From: Trileptium ribeirensis
Taxonomy: Eukaryota > Nematoda > Enoplea > Enoplida > Thoracostomopsidae
Reading direction: 5' to 3'
Assembly (NCBI GenBank): GCA_030248225.1
Contig: JASANE010017470.1
Location: 1-64,000, forward strand
DNA: 64,000 nt
The position numbers were made by a program, and so were the translations under genes. Positions 11,774 to 24,756 of this stretch are shown in pieces (position 1 is the stretch's first letter; each line of letters opens with the position of its first letter). The notes beneath the pieces were generated by a model. It was not told the DNA's origin and did no database searches. It was given only the letters and a program-made list of their open reading frames with translations.

Positions 11774-11980
11774 GAGAATGGGATTCATCACCGAAGCCTG
11801 AGGGTTGTAACATACAATGCTAGGTTCGAAATTAGATATTATTACGCGTCGAATAAAAATTTGCACAAATCCGTCTATCCAATGATGGCTTATAAGGGAC
11901 ACAGACATAGAGAAAGATCTGACCAGTTTATTAAGCTATCTGAGGAAACTCCGGTCGATGCGACCGCTCTTTTTCAATAA
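11774..11980 (+). CDS. Coding-like terminal exon, unrecognised protein
   Basis: An open frame of 68 codons ends at TAA 11978-11980. It reads through RVVTYNARFEIRYYYASNKN and ends SEETPVDATALFQ, a charged and compositionally ordinary sequence unlike the surrounding AT-rich DNA. A TAA closes the frame at 11771, so an acceptor must lie at TTAAG (11774) or GAG (11776), and neither has a good pyrimidine tract. I do not recognise the protein and found no upstream exon. It could also be an old retroelement or gene relic. Confidence 0.35.
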   Translation, partial: ENGIHHRSLRVVTYNARFEIRYYYASNKNLHKSVYPMMAYKGHRHRERSDQFIKLSEETPVDATALFQ

Positions 11981-14900
11981 TATTGCATATGTTATGTGTC
12001 GACAAAGCTAGTGGTTGCCAAGGAATCACGAAGCTGATTTCAGTAAATCAATCAGTAAATGTGCGAGCGAAATTTGAGAGTATTTCATTGCAAAGCTGTG
12101 GAAATTTTTCGACGACGTTTTCTGACATGTGTATGCTAGAAGTCTATTTTTGCTTCATTGATTGACGTACTTTTTGGCGGGCTGAAAAAATTGTAAGTGC
12201 ATTCGCGGAACAGGAGTAAACCTAACATCGGCTGTCGAAGTCAATAACGTTTTTGCGTGTGGTAATGTTTCGCTAACTTGTATCAAATAAATACGTCGAC
12301 GCCTAGGGCGCTACAGTCCAAAAGTTTTAGGTGTGTTCCGGATAATGTAATCAGTCCGCCACATACACTGCTGCTAATCAGCTCCTTTTGTTTTCCATTA
12401 GTGGTTACTGATTCTCCTATGTCTATTGGCTCTAGCAACGCGTTTGTGTGAAAATTGAAAAATTTTCTAGCTGTGAGCGGGAAGCGCTAGCTAAAAGATT
12501 GTCGCGTCTGATTTTTGTTCTTCATGCATAAATCATTACAGCCGATCGCATTTTTTGTAATTTAAACTGATCGAACTAGAGGCCGCAGTCGCGTCGGATC
12601 GGGTATAGTCATAGGCGCGAATCGGGTCAAATTCGGTTCCAGGTTTGGCCCAACAATGCCGTCGCATCATGTTCTATCTGCGCGCAGTACAATTTTGTTC
12701 AATTCCAACGTAAGGTAAGATGTAGTGGACCCAGTTGTAATCAAGAGAATACTTGTGTTGTGGTATAATGTATATAAGTACAGCGGTAGATGTACCGGAA
12801 CGTGAACACATATTTTGAAACATATTTTAGTGTTTTCATTTCGGATATTTTGTGCTACACATATAGAATACCTATCTTGAAAGACAGGAGTCGGGTGGGA
12901 CCTACGAATTGTCGAGTTGGGTCTGAAAATTCAGAGCTTATGCGGTCTCTAATTCGAACTCATATACTGTTGTATAATGAGTAAAGTGTTATAAATGGTG
13001 TATTTTGCCAGCACTTTTGCTGTTTAGCGTTGTATTTTCAATATGTCTCTTCAGCTTGCATTATTAAAAGTCAAAATGTTTAGAAATGTATTAGCAACTG
13101 CTATGAAATTTATGTCTGAGTTGGGTTGAGTTTGTTCTGGCGTCATCATTTTAATTGTTGTTTCAAACGTCCATGATACTTAAATTTCGCTATTCTATGA
13201 AGTATATTTGCGAAGGCGTATTATATAATTATATAATATGTTGAAAATTTTGCTCTATCTGTGTATTTTATCTCTTTTAAATATAATTTATTGCCTAGAG
13301 ATCATTGTGATACTGATGCTTTGATAATCTCGATATTTTGAAAATTATTTAATTTTCTCTCGATCGTTAAAGACATGTTTAATATTTCAGTGCTGATCCC
13401 GGAAATAGTGGTAATGAAATTTCCAATTTGATATGTAGTAGGGCTTCGCATTTATGTAGCCTCATAGAGGAACTACATATGGAAACACACACTACCACGT
13501 AAACTTAATATAAAATATCTTGGTTTGGTTAGATTTAGGAAAAATATATTATTACAGAGCCAATTATGGCACACAATGTGCATGCATATTTAGTTATTTA
13601 GTTTATAATTTTATTATTCAAGCTGTTATTTTCACGGAGCTTAAAATGTTACGAAGGGGTGCTTGTTATACCTTGGACTCAGTGATAACGTCGCTTCTCT
13701 CTTATTGTTTTTAGTAATCCCTGATTGGAATTAATGCATAAAGAAGTAAAACATCCTTTGTTTGATACTTAATCATGATAAGGCACCAGAATTTTATATA
13801 TAGGGACGTGGCACGGCTTATGAAATAAATTTAAACTAATTCTTATCGTGATGCGAGAACAAAACGTCGTGTCGTATGAAGTGAATTATTGCTGCCTTCG
13901 GAGTGAGTATAGTGATTATGTAGATTGATAAAGAACTCGGTATTAGTAACATAAGCAGTTATTCTATAATAGCAATATAGCAACTATAATTCTATTTGTA
14001 TTATTTTAACGGCGCTGTTTTACGGAATACTTTTAAATCGGTTGGGTCAAAAGGCTCGCTTATAAGTCTAATCAGAGGGTTACAGTCTCTGAAAATAGTC
14101 AAAAATTATACTTTGTTTCAATGGATATAAGCTGTATATTATTAGCTAATATGTCATGTTCGGCAAGGAGAGTGGACGCGTCACTGGGGATGGTTTTTAA
14201 ATCGGCAACCGGTGCTCTGGGTGTTGGAAATTTTCATATTTTAGATCTTTGCCACTAGCTAATGTTGTATAGATGTTGCATTATTTTGTAGATAAATGCC
14301 GTTATGCGACATTTGTGTGTGTTGTTACTTCAAGCGCTTTTTACCTCAGTTGCTGATTCTGAGTGTTAAAGAAGAACATGTGGTGAAATTTGGGTCTGTC
14401 AATTGCGGTTTTTTTGTTGCAACCATAACATAAATTAGTAATATCCTATTATCTCGCACTACAGCACAAACGATAGCTAGAAATATCTATTTCTGCTTTT
14501 TACCTAGGGCCAGAGTCAGATTCCAACGCTTTCCCAACCCGTATAAGTGCTTAGAAGCATATTGGGTAAAAACGGTGCGACAAAACAAGTTCTTGGCTGT
14601 ATCTCAACAAGCGGTACACACATTGCAGCCCAATCGGGTTTCTTTTGTTAGCAACCAAGGCTCAATACGATATATAAATATTTTCCATGAGTCTACCCTT
14701 TAACCAAGGTTTAGGGTCCAAAAGTGTTTCTAAAAGGACTCACGAAATTTGAAATACACTAAAACGGTATAACCGATAGATAGGTTTTAGTGCATTCATT
14801 TTAGGGAAAATTGAAGATATATAGCATCCTAGATGCTATAGCGGTTGCATATCTCTTTTGGGTTAGGTGAAAATGGATTTCAAAATGAGCCATGAGACCA

Positions 14901-17240
14901 AAAATACAGGAAAAGGCAAATCTCCATTAAGAATAATAATGTATCTGTCGTACTGGGCTCATTTTGTATTGTGTTTAAAGCTGTATGCTGGACATAAGGC
15001 TTTGCTATAATAGTTACTTATTTTGTAGATTTGGTCCGGAGAGGTTTTTAAATGCCTCCCCAAAAAACAAAAACGAGTTAAGTTGTATGTATGTTTTGCA
15101 TCAGAATTCAAAAGCTTGGCCAAAAACAGTCTCCAGTTATTTACATTTGCTACACTATTTTGTTTCAAATCAACCGTTCTCTGTTGTAATTTTTAGATGG
15201 ACCTAAAATGTTTGTGCGGCATTGGATTGAGCTGTAAAACGTATATTACGTTCAAGGTTCAATATGGGGCAATTCGCAATTTGTGGAAATAGCGTCCTAT
15301 GGCGTAACGCGTGGATTACCAATGTATAGGTTTACTATATAATCTCTGTGCTAAAACGTATGCTCATCGCAGTGGGCTAAGAGTGAATTCGTTGGGACTT
15401 TTATTCACTATAAAGAGACGTTTCATTATAAGCAATTTGACAGTAATGAAACGAACATTTCACTTCACTGGGATAGTATTTCCACTGTAAGCACACTCCA
15501 CTATTAATTATCATCACCAGTTCGAAAGATTTATGATTTCGGTGTGCATCATGCTTTTACGTCAAGCATTTTTATCCACATCTAATCGATATGTTTGTTT
15601 CTACTGCCTTTTGGCTTCTGTTTTATCCACAGTGCCTCGTTGATCAATGTGCTGCATATTTGTAGACATTATATCTCATGTGTTTACTGCTAAATTTGAA
15701 CATTGTACTAGCAGCTAAGCAACATAATATTTATGAGGTGTTGATTGTAGGTTTTGCTATTTCAATATTGTTTATTTATAATCATTTATAACTTCCTTCT
15801 AGAAATCGATGCCTAATGTTTTTATTCACAACGCAATATCCACTATATTACTCTGTATTCCTTGCGGAATCCTGTTGCAGTGGTTGTGTTATTGCCATTG
15901 CTATTGCCAATTAGCTGTTTGTGTTTGATGGCCACAGTTCAACTTTTTGTTGTAAAACTATTTATCAGATTGTATTGGCGATTGGACCGCCACATATCTT
16001 AACCGTTACCAAGGAATGGAGAATTTTGTTGGTGGCCGCGGTCGATTACTAATTGAACATAGCAGCGCAAAAGCCTAGCATTTGTCATCCGTCGCGATAA
16101 AATTTTTTATTTGATCCTGATATCCGCCGCGTAAGAAACAAGAACACAGGAAATTCATATAGGTTGTTTGCAGTAGCTAAAAAGTTAAACAAGGCTATCG
16201 AATTAATGTTCTCAAATACACCACGACTCTGCGATGCAACCGTTTTGAAATTTTCGCAGAAGTCTTTTATACGAACAGATAAAATTGTGTGATCCTTTCA
16301 TTAACATTACGACAATCAAAATTGGTTGCGGCTTGTTGTGGTGCACAGCCATTGCTTTTGCTATTGATTGGTTGCCAGCTTGCATCAGGCATAGAGCTAA
16401 GCCACAATAGTCACTCACTAATTAATTCGAATTTAGAATATTCTTGCACCCTATATCGATCTATACAGAGTATGACTTCAAATATAAATCTACGCGGTCA
16501 GAGTGAACTAATTTTTCTGTTATCTGTAGAAGCAATTTGAATTTTGTATACATTGTTATTTGATCAAAGTAATGTGCATTGTTTACTCATATGCTTCTAT
16601 ATTACGGTCAATGTCGTTTCAAGTTTTTAAAGGTTTCTATGTATATAATGCTTTTTTTGATTGTGTAGACCAGTTTTTCTCTGTGCATTGTTTTAAAATA
16701 AAAATTAATTATTTTTACTGTACTTCCTCATGCACTTCGAAAATAGCAATGGGAACACAGGGTTTTACGGTAGCAACTTTACATGATAACGTAGTGGGAG
16801 GAACAACAACGCTCATGTGTGATGCCATTAATTTTATCGATAAAAATTTATTTTAAAAGTAATGATTACTATGCATCGTGATGCAGTGCAATATAAATTC
16901 TGGTTGATATGAGTAATTTACAATATTCTGAAAGCCATAGTGTTGCTGTATTTTTAGTAATTTAATCATGTATAAAATATGTTGATTCTCTTGAACGCTC
17001 AATCAAATGTCATTAATGGTATTGCTGATTAAGTTTGGGGTAGTACTAGTATCTCGTATTATCGCCAAGATGGTAAATTGTTGGTAATGAATATGTAAAT
17101 TAGACACATGTACATAGCTATAAGCCACGGACATCAGTCACATTGCTTGATTAATTGAGAAGATATACCCGATTATTGTGCTCGCAATGTGGAGGATGAA
17201 TTATTCTGACATGTGAATAGGCCAAAAACACCATTATAAG
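11981..17240. other. AT-rich interval without a supported gene
   Basis: I see scattered short open frames but no exon I can defend. 12555-12718 and 12790-12984 are open and GC-richer, but contain CGGGTC/GGGTC clusters that look like subterminal repeats of a MITE. 14620-14900 contains weak traces of the satellite. 15370-15480 has an imperfect hairpin around GTTTCATTA...TAATGAAAC. Confidence 0.4.
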
Positions 17241-17242
17241 CC

Positions 17243-17670
17243 AATAAGACCACAGTCAATGTATGGTGTCCTTGTTATCGTGAAGACATTGAAACAGTGG
17301 AACGAATTCAACGTCTCAGTACTAAGCTGATTCCATTAATACACAACTGGACATATGAACAGCGGCTCCAATATCTTGGTATCCAATCCCTTGAACAAAG
17401 ACGCCTTCGCAACGACCTCATTCTAGTCTACAAAATGATAAACGGTTTAGTGGATTCCGACATCAGTCAGTACTTCAAACCTGGCAATTCTGCTACTCGC
17501 GGTCATTTCTTCAAGTTAGATACTATAGACACACCACGACTAAATTGTCGTCTACATTTTTCCCACAACGGTTAATTAACCAGTGGATCTCCTTACCCTG
17601 GGAGATGGTTAGCGCCTCCACAGTATCGTCGTTCAAGCGTAGACTGCACGTTCACGTGTTCAATCGCTAA
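17243..17670 (+). pseudogene. 3' tail of a non-LTR retrotransposon reverse transcriptase
   Basis: From about 17243 the frame reads VWCPCYREDIETVERIQRLS and on through YLGIQSLEQRRLRNDLI and YKMINGL. This is the region after the reverse-transcriptase palm in CR1/L2/Jockey-like LINEs (known pattern: ER(V/I)QRR.TK...LGL..LE.RRLR.DLI..YK). The frame hits a stop at 17573, but a shift of one base in the T-run near 17559 restores INQWISLP...SASTVSSFKRRL ending at the TAA near 17669-17671, which is the expected LINE C-terminus. The element is 5'-truncated and frameshifted, so not active. Confidence 0.85.
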
Positions 17671-17819
17671 TATATTTTTTCGTTTTTCACGTAATCCGGC
17701 CCGTCCCCTACGGGGCCCAGCAACACTTCTGAGGCAACGTCCGTTCCGTATTCAATCGTGATGATTCCCACTTGGAGGAGCTATGGATCAACGGGCGTAC
17801 TCTGAAGTATCAGGTACGC

Positions 17820-18130
17820 ATAACTTGAGTGATTGTGGAGATATTACCATTTTTGTGTTTTTGGTTCCATGGTCCCATTGAAAAAGTCTTTTGACCCAAC
17901 CGTCCAGGTAAATAATGGCAATAGTAGCACACCTCGTGCAGCTACATAGAGGATAAATTGCCATACACTTCGAGTGTTTGGGGAGATATTACCATTTTCA
18001 TGTATTTTGATAGTCATGGACCCATTTTAGAACCTGTTTCGATCCAAATCCAATATGTTATAAAAACCGTGCAGCAAACCACTATATACGATTTTATAGA
18101 GCCTTATTAGCTCTACATAATGAGTTACCG
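17820..18130. repeat. Satellite units downstream of the LINE tail
   Basis: At least two degenerate monomers, each with GGAGATATTACCATTTT, a TTTTGACCCAA-like box and a GCAGCTACATAGAGGAT-like box, spaced about 150-160 bp apart. Same family and orientation as 6500-7235. Confidence 0.7.
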
Positions 18131-18169
18131 AATATCAGGCATCTCACCAGTTGTCGAGTTACAATAAAT

Positions 18170-18435
18170 AATGTGATGTTTTGGGTCCCATCGGGATCCG
18201 GCCTGAGCCCTTTTGGCCCGGTTTTTCCTGTGGAAGATGGTGGGATCGGGTTTCGTACCTAACAAAAGAGCACAAATAGTGATTTCAAGCTTTCAAATGA
18301 CCTATCGCTCGAATCAGTCTCCCAGCCAAAACTGAGTTATGCGTGTCACTCTAATAACCAACAACGGACATTATCTAATTTCACCACTGTCACCGGTAGT
18401 AAGAATTCTTCTCTTCATTCGTTTCACTCACCTGA
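18170..18435. repeat. End module attached to the satellite, copy 2
   Basis: Homologous to 7236-7510: shared GCCAAAACTGAGTTATG, ACGGACATT and AAGAATTCTTC boxes in the same order, again directly after satellite units. It marks the same composite element. Confidence 0.6.
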
Positions 18436-21400
18436 AATGCATATTTCTATGTCAAGGTATAAGTTTTCTGGCAAACACATGCGATCACAAAAAATTCATT
18501 TATGTATGAACAAAGAACATGTTAGTTTGGTTATTCACAAGTAAAAATATTTACAGTCTTCTGTTTCCACATTGTCATAAGTTTACTGTTGGAGAAAAAA
18601 CCCTTTGGATATGAGAATGCAAATAGCTTTTCGCAGGATCTTTAGCGTGAGTTCAGGTCGGTACTCTTCATATTCGGAAATTTTTTGACCTGCATATATA
18701 AAAGGCTGTAATCTGCTCATCATATTGCCTTGGTTATAAAATTCACAATATATCTGAACTTCGTTAACCTCATTTACATATATAATAAATTTTGCTTGCC
18801 TTGCTGTTATCTGCTCCTAATATATATTTGAATAGCCACAATTTTGTATCTAAAGGCGAACTACTTATTGTTTGCTTTGTAACTGGTGTATATACCCGCG
18901 CCCATCCATTAAGAGCACATGCGCAGAGTGCTTAGACTCACTGGTTGTTTTACTATATGTAATAGATATATATCACCGTATTATGATTTTAGTATGTCTA
19001 TTGAGTTCGTAAAACTGGCGATCTAACAACAAATAGGCTTATTAACATCGCAAGTCATAATCGAAAAGTGAGCGGTATGAGGTTTGCATTAGATGTTAAG
19101 GCCATTATAGCGAGTTGGGTTCTTAGGCAATATCTTGCCAACTTCATTTATACCAGTAACAAAAATGGGATCTTGACAATTTTTCCTCGTATAACCGAGA
19201 GGGTTCTTGACATGAGTACCATTATACAAAAATTGAAAGTTTAATTATTGTTCGCCCAGGGTAAGTTTATCCTAAGATTTACAGAAGCAAAACACTGTGC
19301 AATTACTTGGGAGGGAAAGGGGCTGGACATGATCCAAAATATTCAAGCAAACAAAAATACAAAACTGTATATACCTGCACTATACCTACAGCAGCTTGTG
19401 AACTGGTATTTGGCTGGAAAGACAAATTAGGTTATATCCGATTCACGGCAGTAAGCGACAAACAAGAATAATAACTAAACAGGGTACATAGGGTAAATAC
19501 TTTTCTACACTCAAACAGTTTATGCTGATTGTTAGCAATGTTATGCTAATTTTTATGTACAACAGTACTAAATATCTTTCAGTCCTTAAGCTTTACTAAA
19601 TATCAAGTACTGACTTATGCTATTTATTTAGTATAACTGTTCTTATTATTCAGCATTGTTATGTTAAATAAGGCCCTGACATTTTTAATTTAAATTAAGC
19701 TTAACATTCAAAAGAATTGTGCTTAAAATTTAGGTATAATATTGCTAAATACAAAGTAGAATTTTTATCTTTGTTTCGCTGCTTAAATGTTAGTTGATTA
19801 ACAAATGCTTAATATTAATCATCAAATTTTGCTAAAAGTTTGCATTGAGCGTAGTTATGCTTAAAATTAACCATACTTACGTTAGATTTCTATTAAGCAT
19901 AAAGCTGTGCTAAGTATATTAAGCATAATAATTTTCGGCCCTGCTGCGGTTGGGGGAAATGATGGATGGGGCCCACCATTTTTTCAACTATAGTCCTTAT
20001 TGTGTCTATAACCCCTATTATCTCTCACCCCCAAAACCGATCTCTTCGAGATCAGCTTCGCCCCTTTTCAACTATATCCTCCCACATGCCGTCTAGCATT
20101 CTTTTATTTATTTGGTTTTTTCTTTGTCTTGGGAAAATTTTCGATTTTTCAAAACTTGATGGAATATGGTCGAATTTGGCATCGTTGAACTACCCTCGTC
20201 GAGCTGAGTCGAATGGTATCAAAATCACTGTTGTATGACCATTCCCTGATTTTCACCCAGCCGAAGGAGTGCTGAATTTTCTGTGGTTTCCACAGGAGTT
20301 GCTGGTCTATTTCTAATCAATATTGAAATGAATTGATATGAATTAACGAGCTAATACCATTTTAATTTTGGAAAATGACCTATTTAGACATAAACTTAGG
20401 GAGTTAGCGCTACAGTTTTCCGTATCGCATATAAATATCATTGTACGCATGCTGTTTATTCGGCGTAATGATCTGTTAAATTTGTGTTCTGTAAAAATAG
20501 TAGGTTGTAAGGGATAACATATGCATATGTTTTAACTGCTTCGCACGTATATACGCTTGACTTTGTTCCGTAGATTGGAATTTGCAGGTTTCGGGCATAT
20601 GATTTTGTTTAGAAACATGAAATTTCACTTTTGGTCTTAAGACAGTATTATATCTGCAAATAGAAATAGCATTGACCTCAATCTATTGCATTTGTAGAAA
20701 GTGTGCCACCGTTGTCACAGACTGAAAAGTGAATAAGAATTGATAATTGGATTTCATAGCTCTGCGTGAAACTATGTCTGTGGTCAAATTTATACGTTTA
20801 CAAATTTAGTAGTTTTTCAGTTTTACGTTTTGTTATTAGCTGTCTACATGGCATGGCTTTTCATTACCAAGTATCTTAATTTGGCAGTTGCGTGCTCCGT
20901 CGTGATATCTTACTGGTTTAAAAACGGGTCAATAATTTTGACCCGTGACCCACAAGCCGGTACGCCATGACACGTTTTACCCGAGAGCTAAATCTATAGA
21001 CCTCGTGACCCGGTTGATCCGAATTTCAAACAGACACATCCTGTATTACCAGTTCATGAAACAGGTCATATATAGCTGACAATGGATAATGGATAATCAT
21101 TGAAAACTACATATTCTTAACAGAAACGTAATACATACTTGAATTATTGAACACCGTAAGTCCAATGCTTACTTAGTGCAATAGTTATTTCAGTAGTTGA
21201 GGGCACGCCAGCCCCGCCTCTTGGGCACCCGGGCCCCTCACTGCTTCCGCTTTTAAAATTAAAGGTAGCTGGCGGCTCCGGATCAAGCCTTTGTTGCGTC
21301 CTAGAATGAGATTCTCTACGCCCCTGAAGTAATGTACTTTATATATATTGTTCGTTACTATTCATGAACTATTAGCAGCGATGATTTAACCGATAGACTC

Positions 21401-22927
21401 TAAACTGCACGCGCAATCGGAATTCTGAATTTTTACATTTATTTACATCTGTATATTTCTAAGATTTCATGGGCGTCGAAATTCCACAGTTATAGTCATA
21501 TTGTTTTAAGACGCTAACTGTCTCATATGTAACAGAAAATATGACTTTTATTTTCCTGTCCTGTCTCGGAGCAATCGAGCGCACGTACATTAGTCAGGAC
21601 AGAAGACTAAAAGTTCTTGTATAGCACACGCACAAGAATTATGTACATTCTAAATAAATTAGGGTGCGTCACAGTTTTGGAGTTTTTGGCTGGTGAATTT
21701 GACCACACAAAACAGAAATTTTCAGAATATGTTGGCGCATATTCCTAAGGTATTGAGGGGCGGGTCATGCACCTGAACCGTAACCTGTGTTGATTCGTCG
21801 AAAGTCTTAAAAATTTATCCCGTCACCCGTGGGTCACATTGTCAACCCTGATGCTATATATGTATATCAGTCAAAAGTTGACAGATATAGGTAATATGTA
21901 CATCAGAGGTAATGCGTTTTGGAAATAAATCTATCAGACATATATACGTTTATTGCTCGCCGATACTTGCTTCCTGAGATACTTTCCGTAGTGGTCTACA
22001 TGGCATGTCAAACCAGCTAACGTGACATTTACATCTTTTTATCAGCGAGCCTAAATGTTACTGCACAAATTGTAATTCAGTAACGCAGGAGAAATTGCAA
22101 GTAGACTGAGGAAATCGTTCGAATTTCGATAATTTCTAATATAGGTATACTGTGCCAGTACAAATTACTCAGAGTTGTTGAGAAACAGAATGTACTGTAC
22201 TAAGTGCCAGCTGCGAAACATTGTTTTCTATTTAAATAATGTTAGAAATTCAGCCTTATAGCAACCGCTGGCTTGTCCAGTGCAATAGCAAACAGAAAAA
22301 CGTCTTATTTTCAGTGTTAACAGTTTGCTGGATTGGAACGTTTTGCAAGCTCTCTACTCGTAATACGTATATTTTTGTTGCAAATAATATAGTTAATATT
22401 TCAGCTGTATGTATTGATGTATTCAGCGGAAAAATGTATATATATACTTCGATATGGCTATAATAATATGGTGAAAAATTTCGTGTGCCTCGATTCCTTG
22501 GTTTCAGTTGTAATCTTCAATGCCAGCATATGGGTGGATCTGGAGCTTACAATGTTTGAAATCGGATTATTATTAAATTTATTTTTGTTTCTGATCGCGT
22601 ATCGTAAGCTGAGATGTATGCTTGTTATAGAGCAATACATCTCGTAAATATATTTACGACATAAAGAAGATCTGGTTCGGTTTTCTAGATTTGAAGATAG
22701 TTATGGCTTGGCTCATCTAGAAACATAATTATAGTATACATGATATGTTGTATAGCTCTGGGTATTTCGCCTTTTTGATTTGTGTCCTGTATGCAAAACT
22801 CAATGTGCTCTATCATCGTTTATTTGTTCTCCGATACGCGAAACACGCAATATCTAAATACGAATCGTACGAAATTTTTATACGAGCATCTCTTACTGGT
22901 ATTTGTGTAGCTGTTTCGGTCAGACTA
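18436..22927. other. Interval without a supported gene; AT-rich motif field at 19500-19940
   Basis: 19500-19940 is very AT-rich and contains more than ten variants of TTAAGCATAA/TTATGCTTAA, ending at TTTTCGGCCCTG, which could be the terminus of a decayed hAT-like element. 20930-21060 and 21770-21860 carry GACCCGTGACCC/GTGGGTCAC boxes that may be the ends of another. No exon is supported. Confidence 0.4.
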
Positions 22928-22941
22928 TACTGCCGTACTTT

Positions 22942-23260
22942 GGCAAAAAGTCGTATCGTGACCCTCAGTCGATTTTTAGTTATATGCACTACCAAAATAA
23001 GCGAAAAATTCTGCGTCGATTGCGCCGAGGCAGAAAGTCGTATCATTATTAACAGCTGAGATATGTCATATTGACTAGTGGTAAAAAGTCGTATACATAA
23101 CATGTTGCACGCCTCCGCTTAGGCAAAAAGACGTATCTTTAACGATACGACTTTTTGCCCAAATAAGAGTGTGTTACTTTGGCAGAAAGTCGTATCGTGA
23201 AAGATACGTCTTTTTGCCTAAGTGTTGACTGGCAGCACGACATTGATACGACTTTTTGTC
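22942..23260. repeat. Left subterminal array of the terminal motif
   Basis: Forward copies of GGC(A/G)(A/G)AAAGTCGTATC-like sequence start near 22942, 23029, 23081, 23122 (AGACG variant) and 23181. Reverse copies start near 23144, 23203 and 23245. The pairs 23122/23144 and 23181/23203 form hairpins. On the right side only 24822 (forward) and 25016 (reverse) are seen, so the array is strongly asymmetric. Likely role (inference): transposase binding sites. Confidence 0.8.
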
Positions 23261-23331
23261 AAATTCTATATTTTATCAGTGCTAGTTTCAGATATTGATT
23301 TAAACTGCCTATTGCTAATAAATATCCTAAA

Positions 23332-23600
23332 ATGAGTTATCAAATTGATCGTAACAAAAATTATTTCTTTAAACGCATACGTGGTAAATTAGAAGTATGT
23401 GTCAAATGGGATGATGAATCGGGTGGTGCAGCCAGTTATGTTCCACTTTCCACGTTGAAGCCGATTAACAGCACTGACTTGCTTCGTGGTGGTGCGAAAA
23501 TTCGATGGTGTAACACTGAATGGACTGGACACATTTTGCCAGTGGAAGGCACAGATGAACATGATTCCGACGACGATCTGCCTCTAGCATCTTATATCTG
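23332..23600 (+). CDS. Transposase-like gene, exon 1
   Basis: Begins MSYQIDRNKNYFFKRIRGKL, preceded by AAA at the ATG, about 70 bp after the subterminal motif array. 89 complete codons plus two bases are followed by TG|GTGAGA. The exon carries an acidic run (HDSDDDLP) near its end. I do not recognise a domain in it; it could be a DNA-binding part of the transposase. It splices to 23750 to continue SSGATANKTSSG. Confidence 0.6.
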
Positions 23601-23749
23601 GTGAGATCCTTCGAGTTGTTATAACATTGTATTTTTGCAAGGTGTATCGTAGTTGCTTATAATTAACTGGATTGATGTTATACTGGATTTACGATCAATT
23701 TAGAATAATTTCTTCCTATGTGATGGCTCACTTATATTCATATTTTCAG

Positions 23750-24756
23750 TTCAAGTGGAGCAACAGCAAATAAAACTTCATCTGGCGATACCGACAATTA
23801 TGGTGCGGAACGGGATGCTTCATCAGTTGATCCTGAGCCACCGGTTGAATCCGACGCTGAATCAGAACTTTCGCTCTGTTGGGGGCGCAGGATAAAACGG
23901 TGGACGATGGTGACCAAAACGGGCCAGATAGTAAATCGGCGAATGGCGAGAAAGGCAAAACAGTTAATAAAAATAAGAAGCGGCGAGTAAGCAAGGTGTC
24001 CGGGGATAATCACTTGCGATCTGTTGCCACCGTTTGGCACGAGGGTATAGCTGGGCGCGGAGCAGCCGAAATAGCTAGCGCATTTTGGAAATTTCTTTGC
24101 ACATATGCTGGGGCTTCCAAGATTACTATTTGGGCAGATAACTGTGCCGCCCAAAACAAAAACTGGAAACTATACACTATGTTGGTAATTGCAATTAATT
24201 GCGGTTATTTAGAAACAAAAACCATCACCATCAAGTATTTGGAGAAGGGACATACTTTCATGTCGGCTGACTCCGTCCATCACGGTGTTGAGCTATCAAT
24301 GAAGAAGATGAAACGTGTGGAGGACTTTAATGACTTCAAAACTACGGTCCAGAATGCGGTAAGCGGAGGCGTAATGGTTCACGATATGCAAGTCAATGAT
24401 GGCCCGCCGCTGTTTCAAAAAGGCGGCTTAGACAGGTTAAAAATCGACCACTACTCAAAGATTTGGCGCTTGTTGAGTTCCGCACAGATTCCAAGGCCAT
24501 TCATTATAAATTGGGTTTCGAAGACGAAGAGTTTGCCATTCTCGACGTTTTGAATCCCCAGTTTGATGTCAACGCATTGCCACGGTACAACCCGTCGCCG
24601 CGAGGTATTTCTGCACAACGACTCAACACGATTACAACCAATTTGGTTCGCTTTCTGGCTCCGGCGAAAAGAATTTTCTGGCATGACTTTCCTATCAGCG
24701 GAAATGCGGAAGAGGCCTTGGATCACGACGAATATGATAATCTCGAGGATTAAATT
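23750..24756 (+). pseudogene. Transposase-like gene, exon 2 (DUF7869-type, two frameshifts)
   Basis: The acceptor TATTTTCAG ends at 23749. The first part is acidic and serine-rich. A one-base loss, best placed in the G5 run at 23881-23885, moves the frame into KTVDDGDQN...KKRRVSK (basic, nuclear-localisation-like) and then the core WHEGIAGRGAAEIA, ITIWADNCAAQNKNW, YLEKGHTFMSADSVHHGVE. This is the hallmark series of DUF7869-type proteins of eukaryotic transposons, thought to have an RNase H-like fold with Asp and His/Asp in these motifs. A second one-base loss near 24460-24475 moves the frame into VEFRTDSKAIHYKLGFEDEE, ending at TAA 24751-24753 or just after. As written the gene cannot make the full protein. 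Confidence 0.7.

Noticed and set aside
12182..12290. Cys-rich short frame ending CGNVSLTCIK with AATAAA at the stop
   Set aside because: Only about 34 codons and no acceptor; could be chance.
12555..12718. Exon-like frame ending SARSTILFNSNV before GTAAGA
   Set aside because: Overlaps CGGGTC repeats typical of a MITE terminus, and no partner exon was found.
19248..19430. Frame reading KHCAITWEGKGLDMIQNIQA
   Set aside because: Protein-like in part, but no splice sites or homologous context; AT-rich surroundings.
23881..23887. Programmed -1 ribosomal frameshift in the transposase gene
   Set aside because: The site is not a standard slippery heptamer, and a second shift near 24465 has no slippery site; base loss is simpler.
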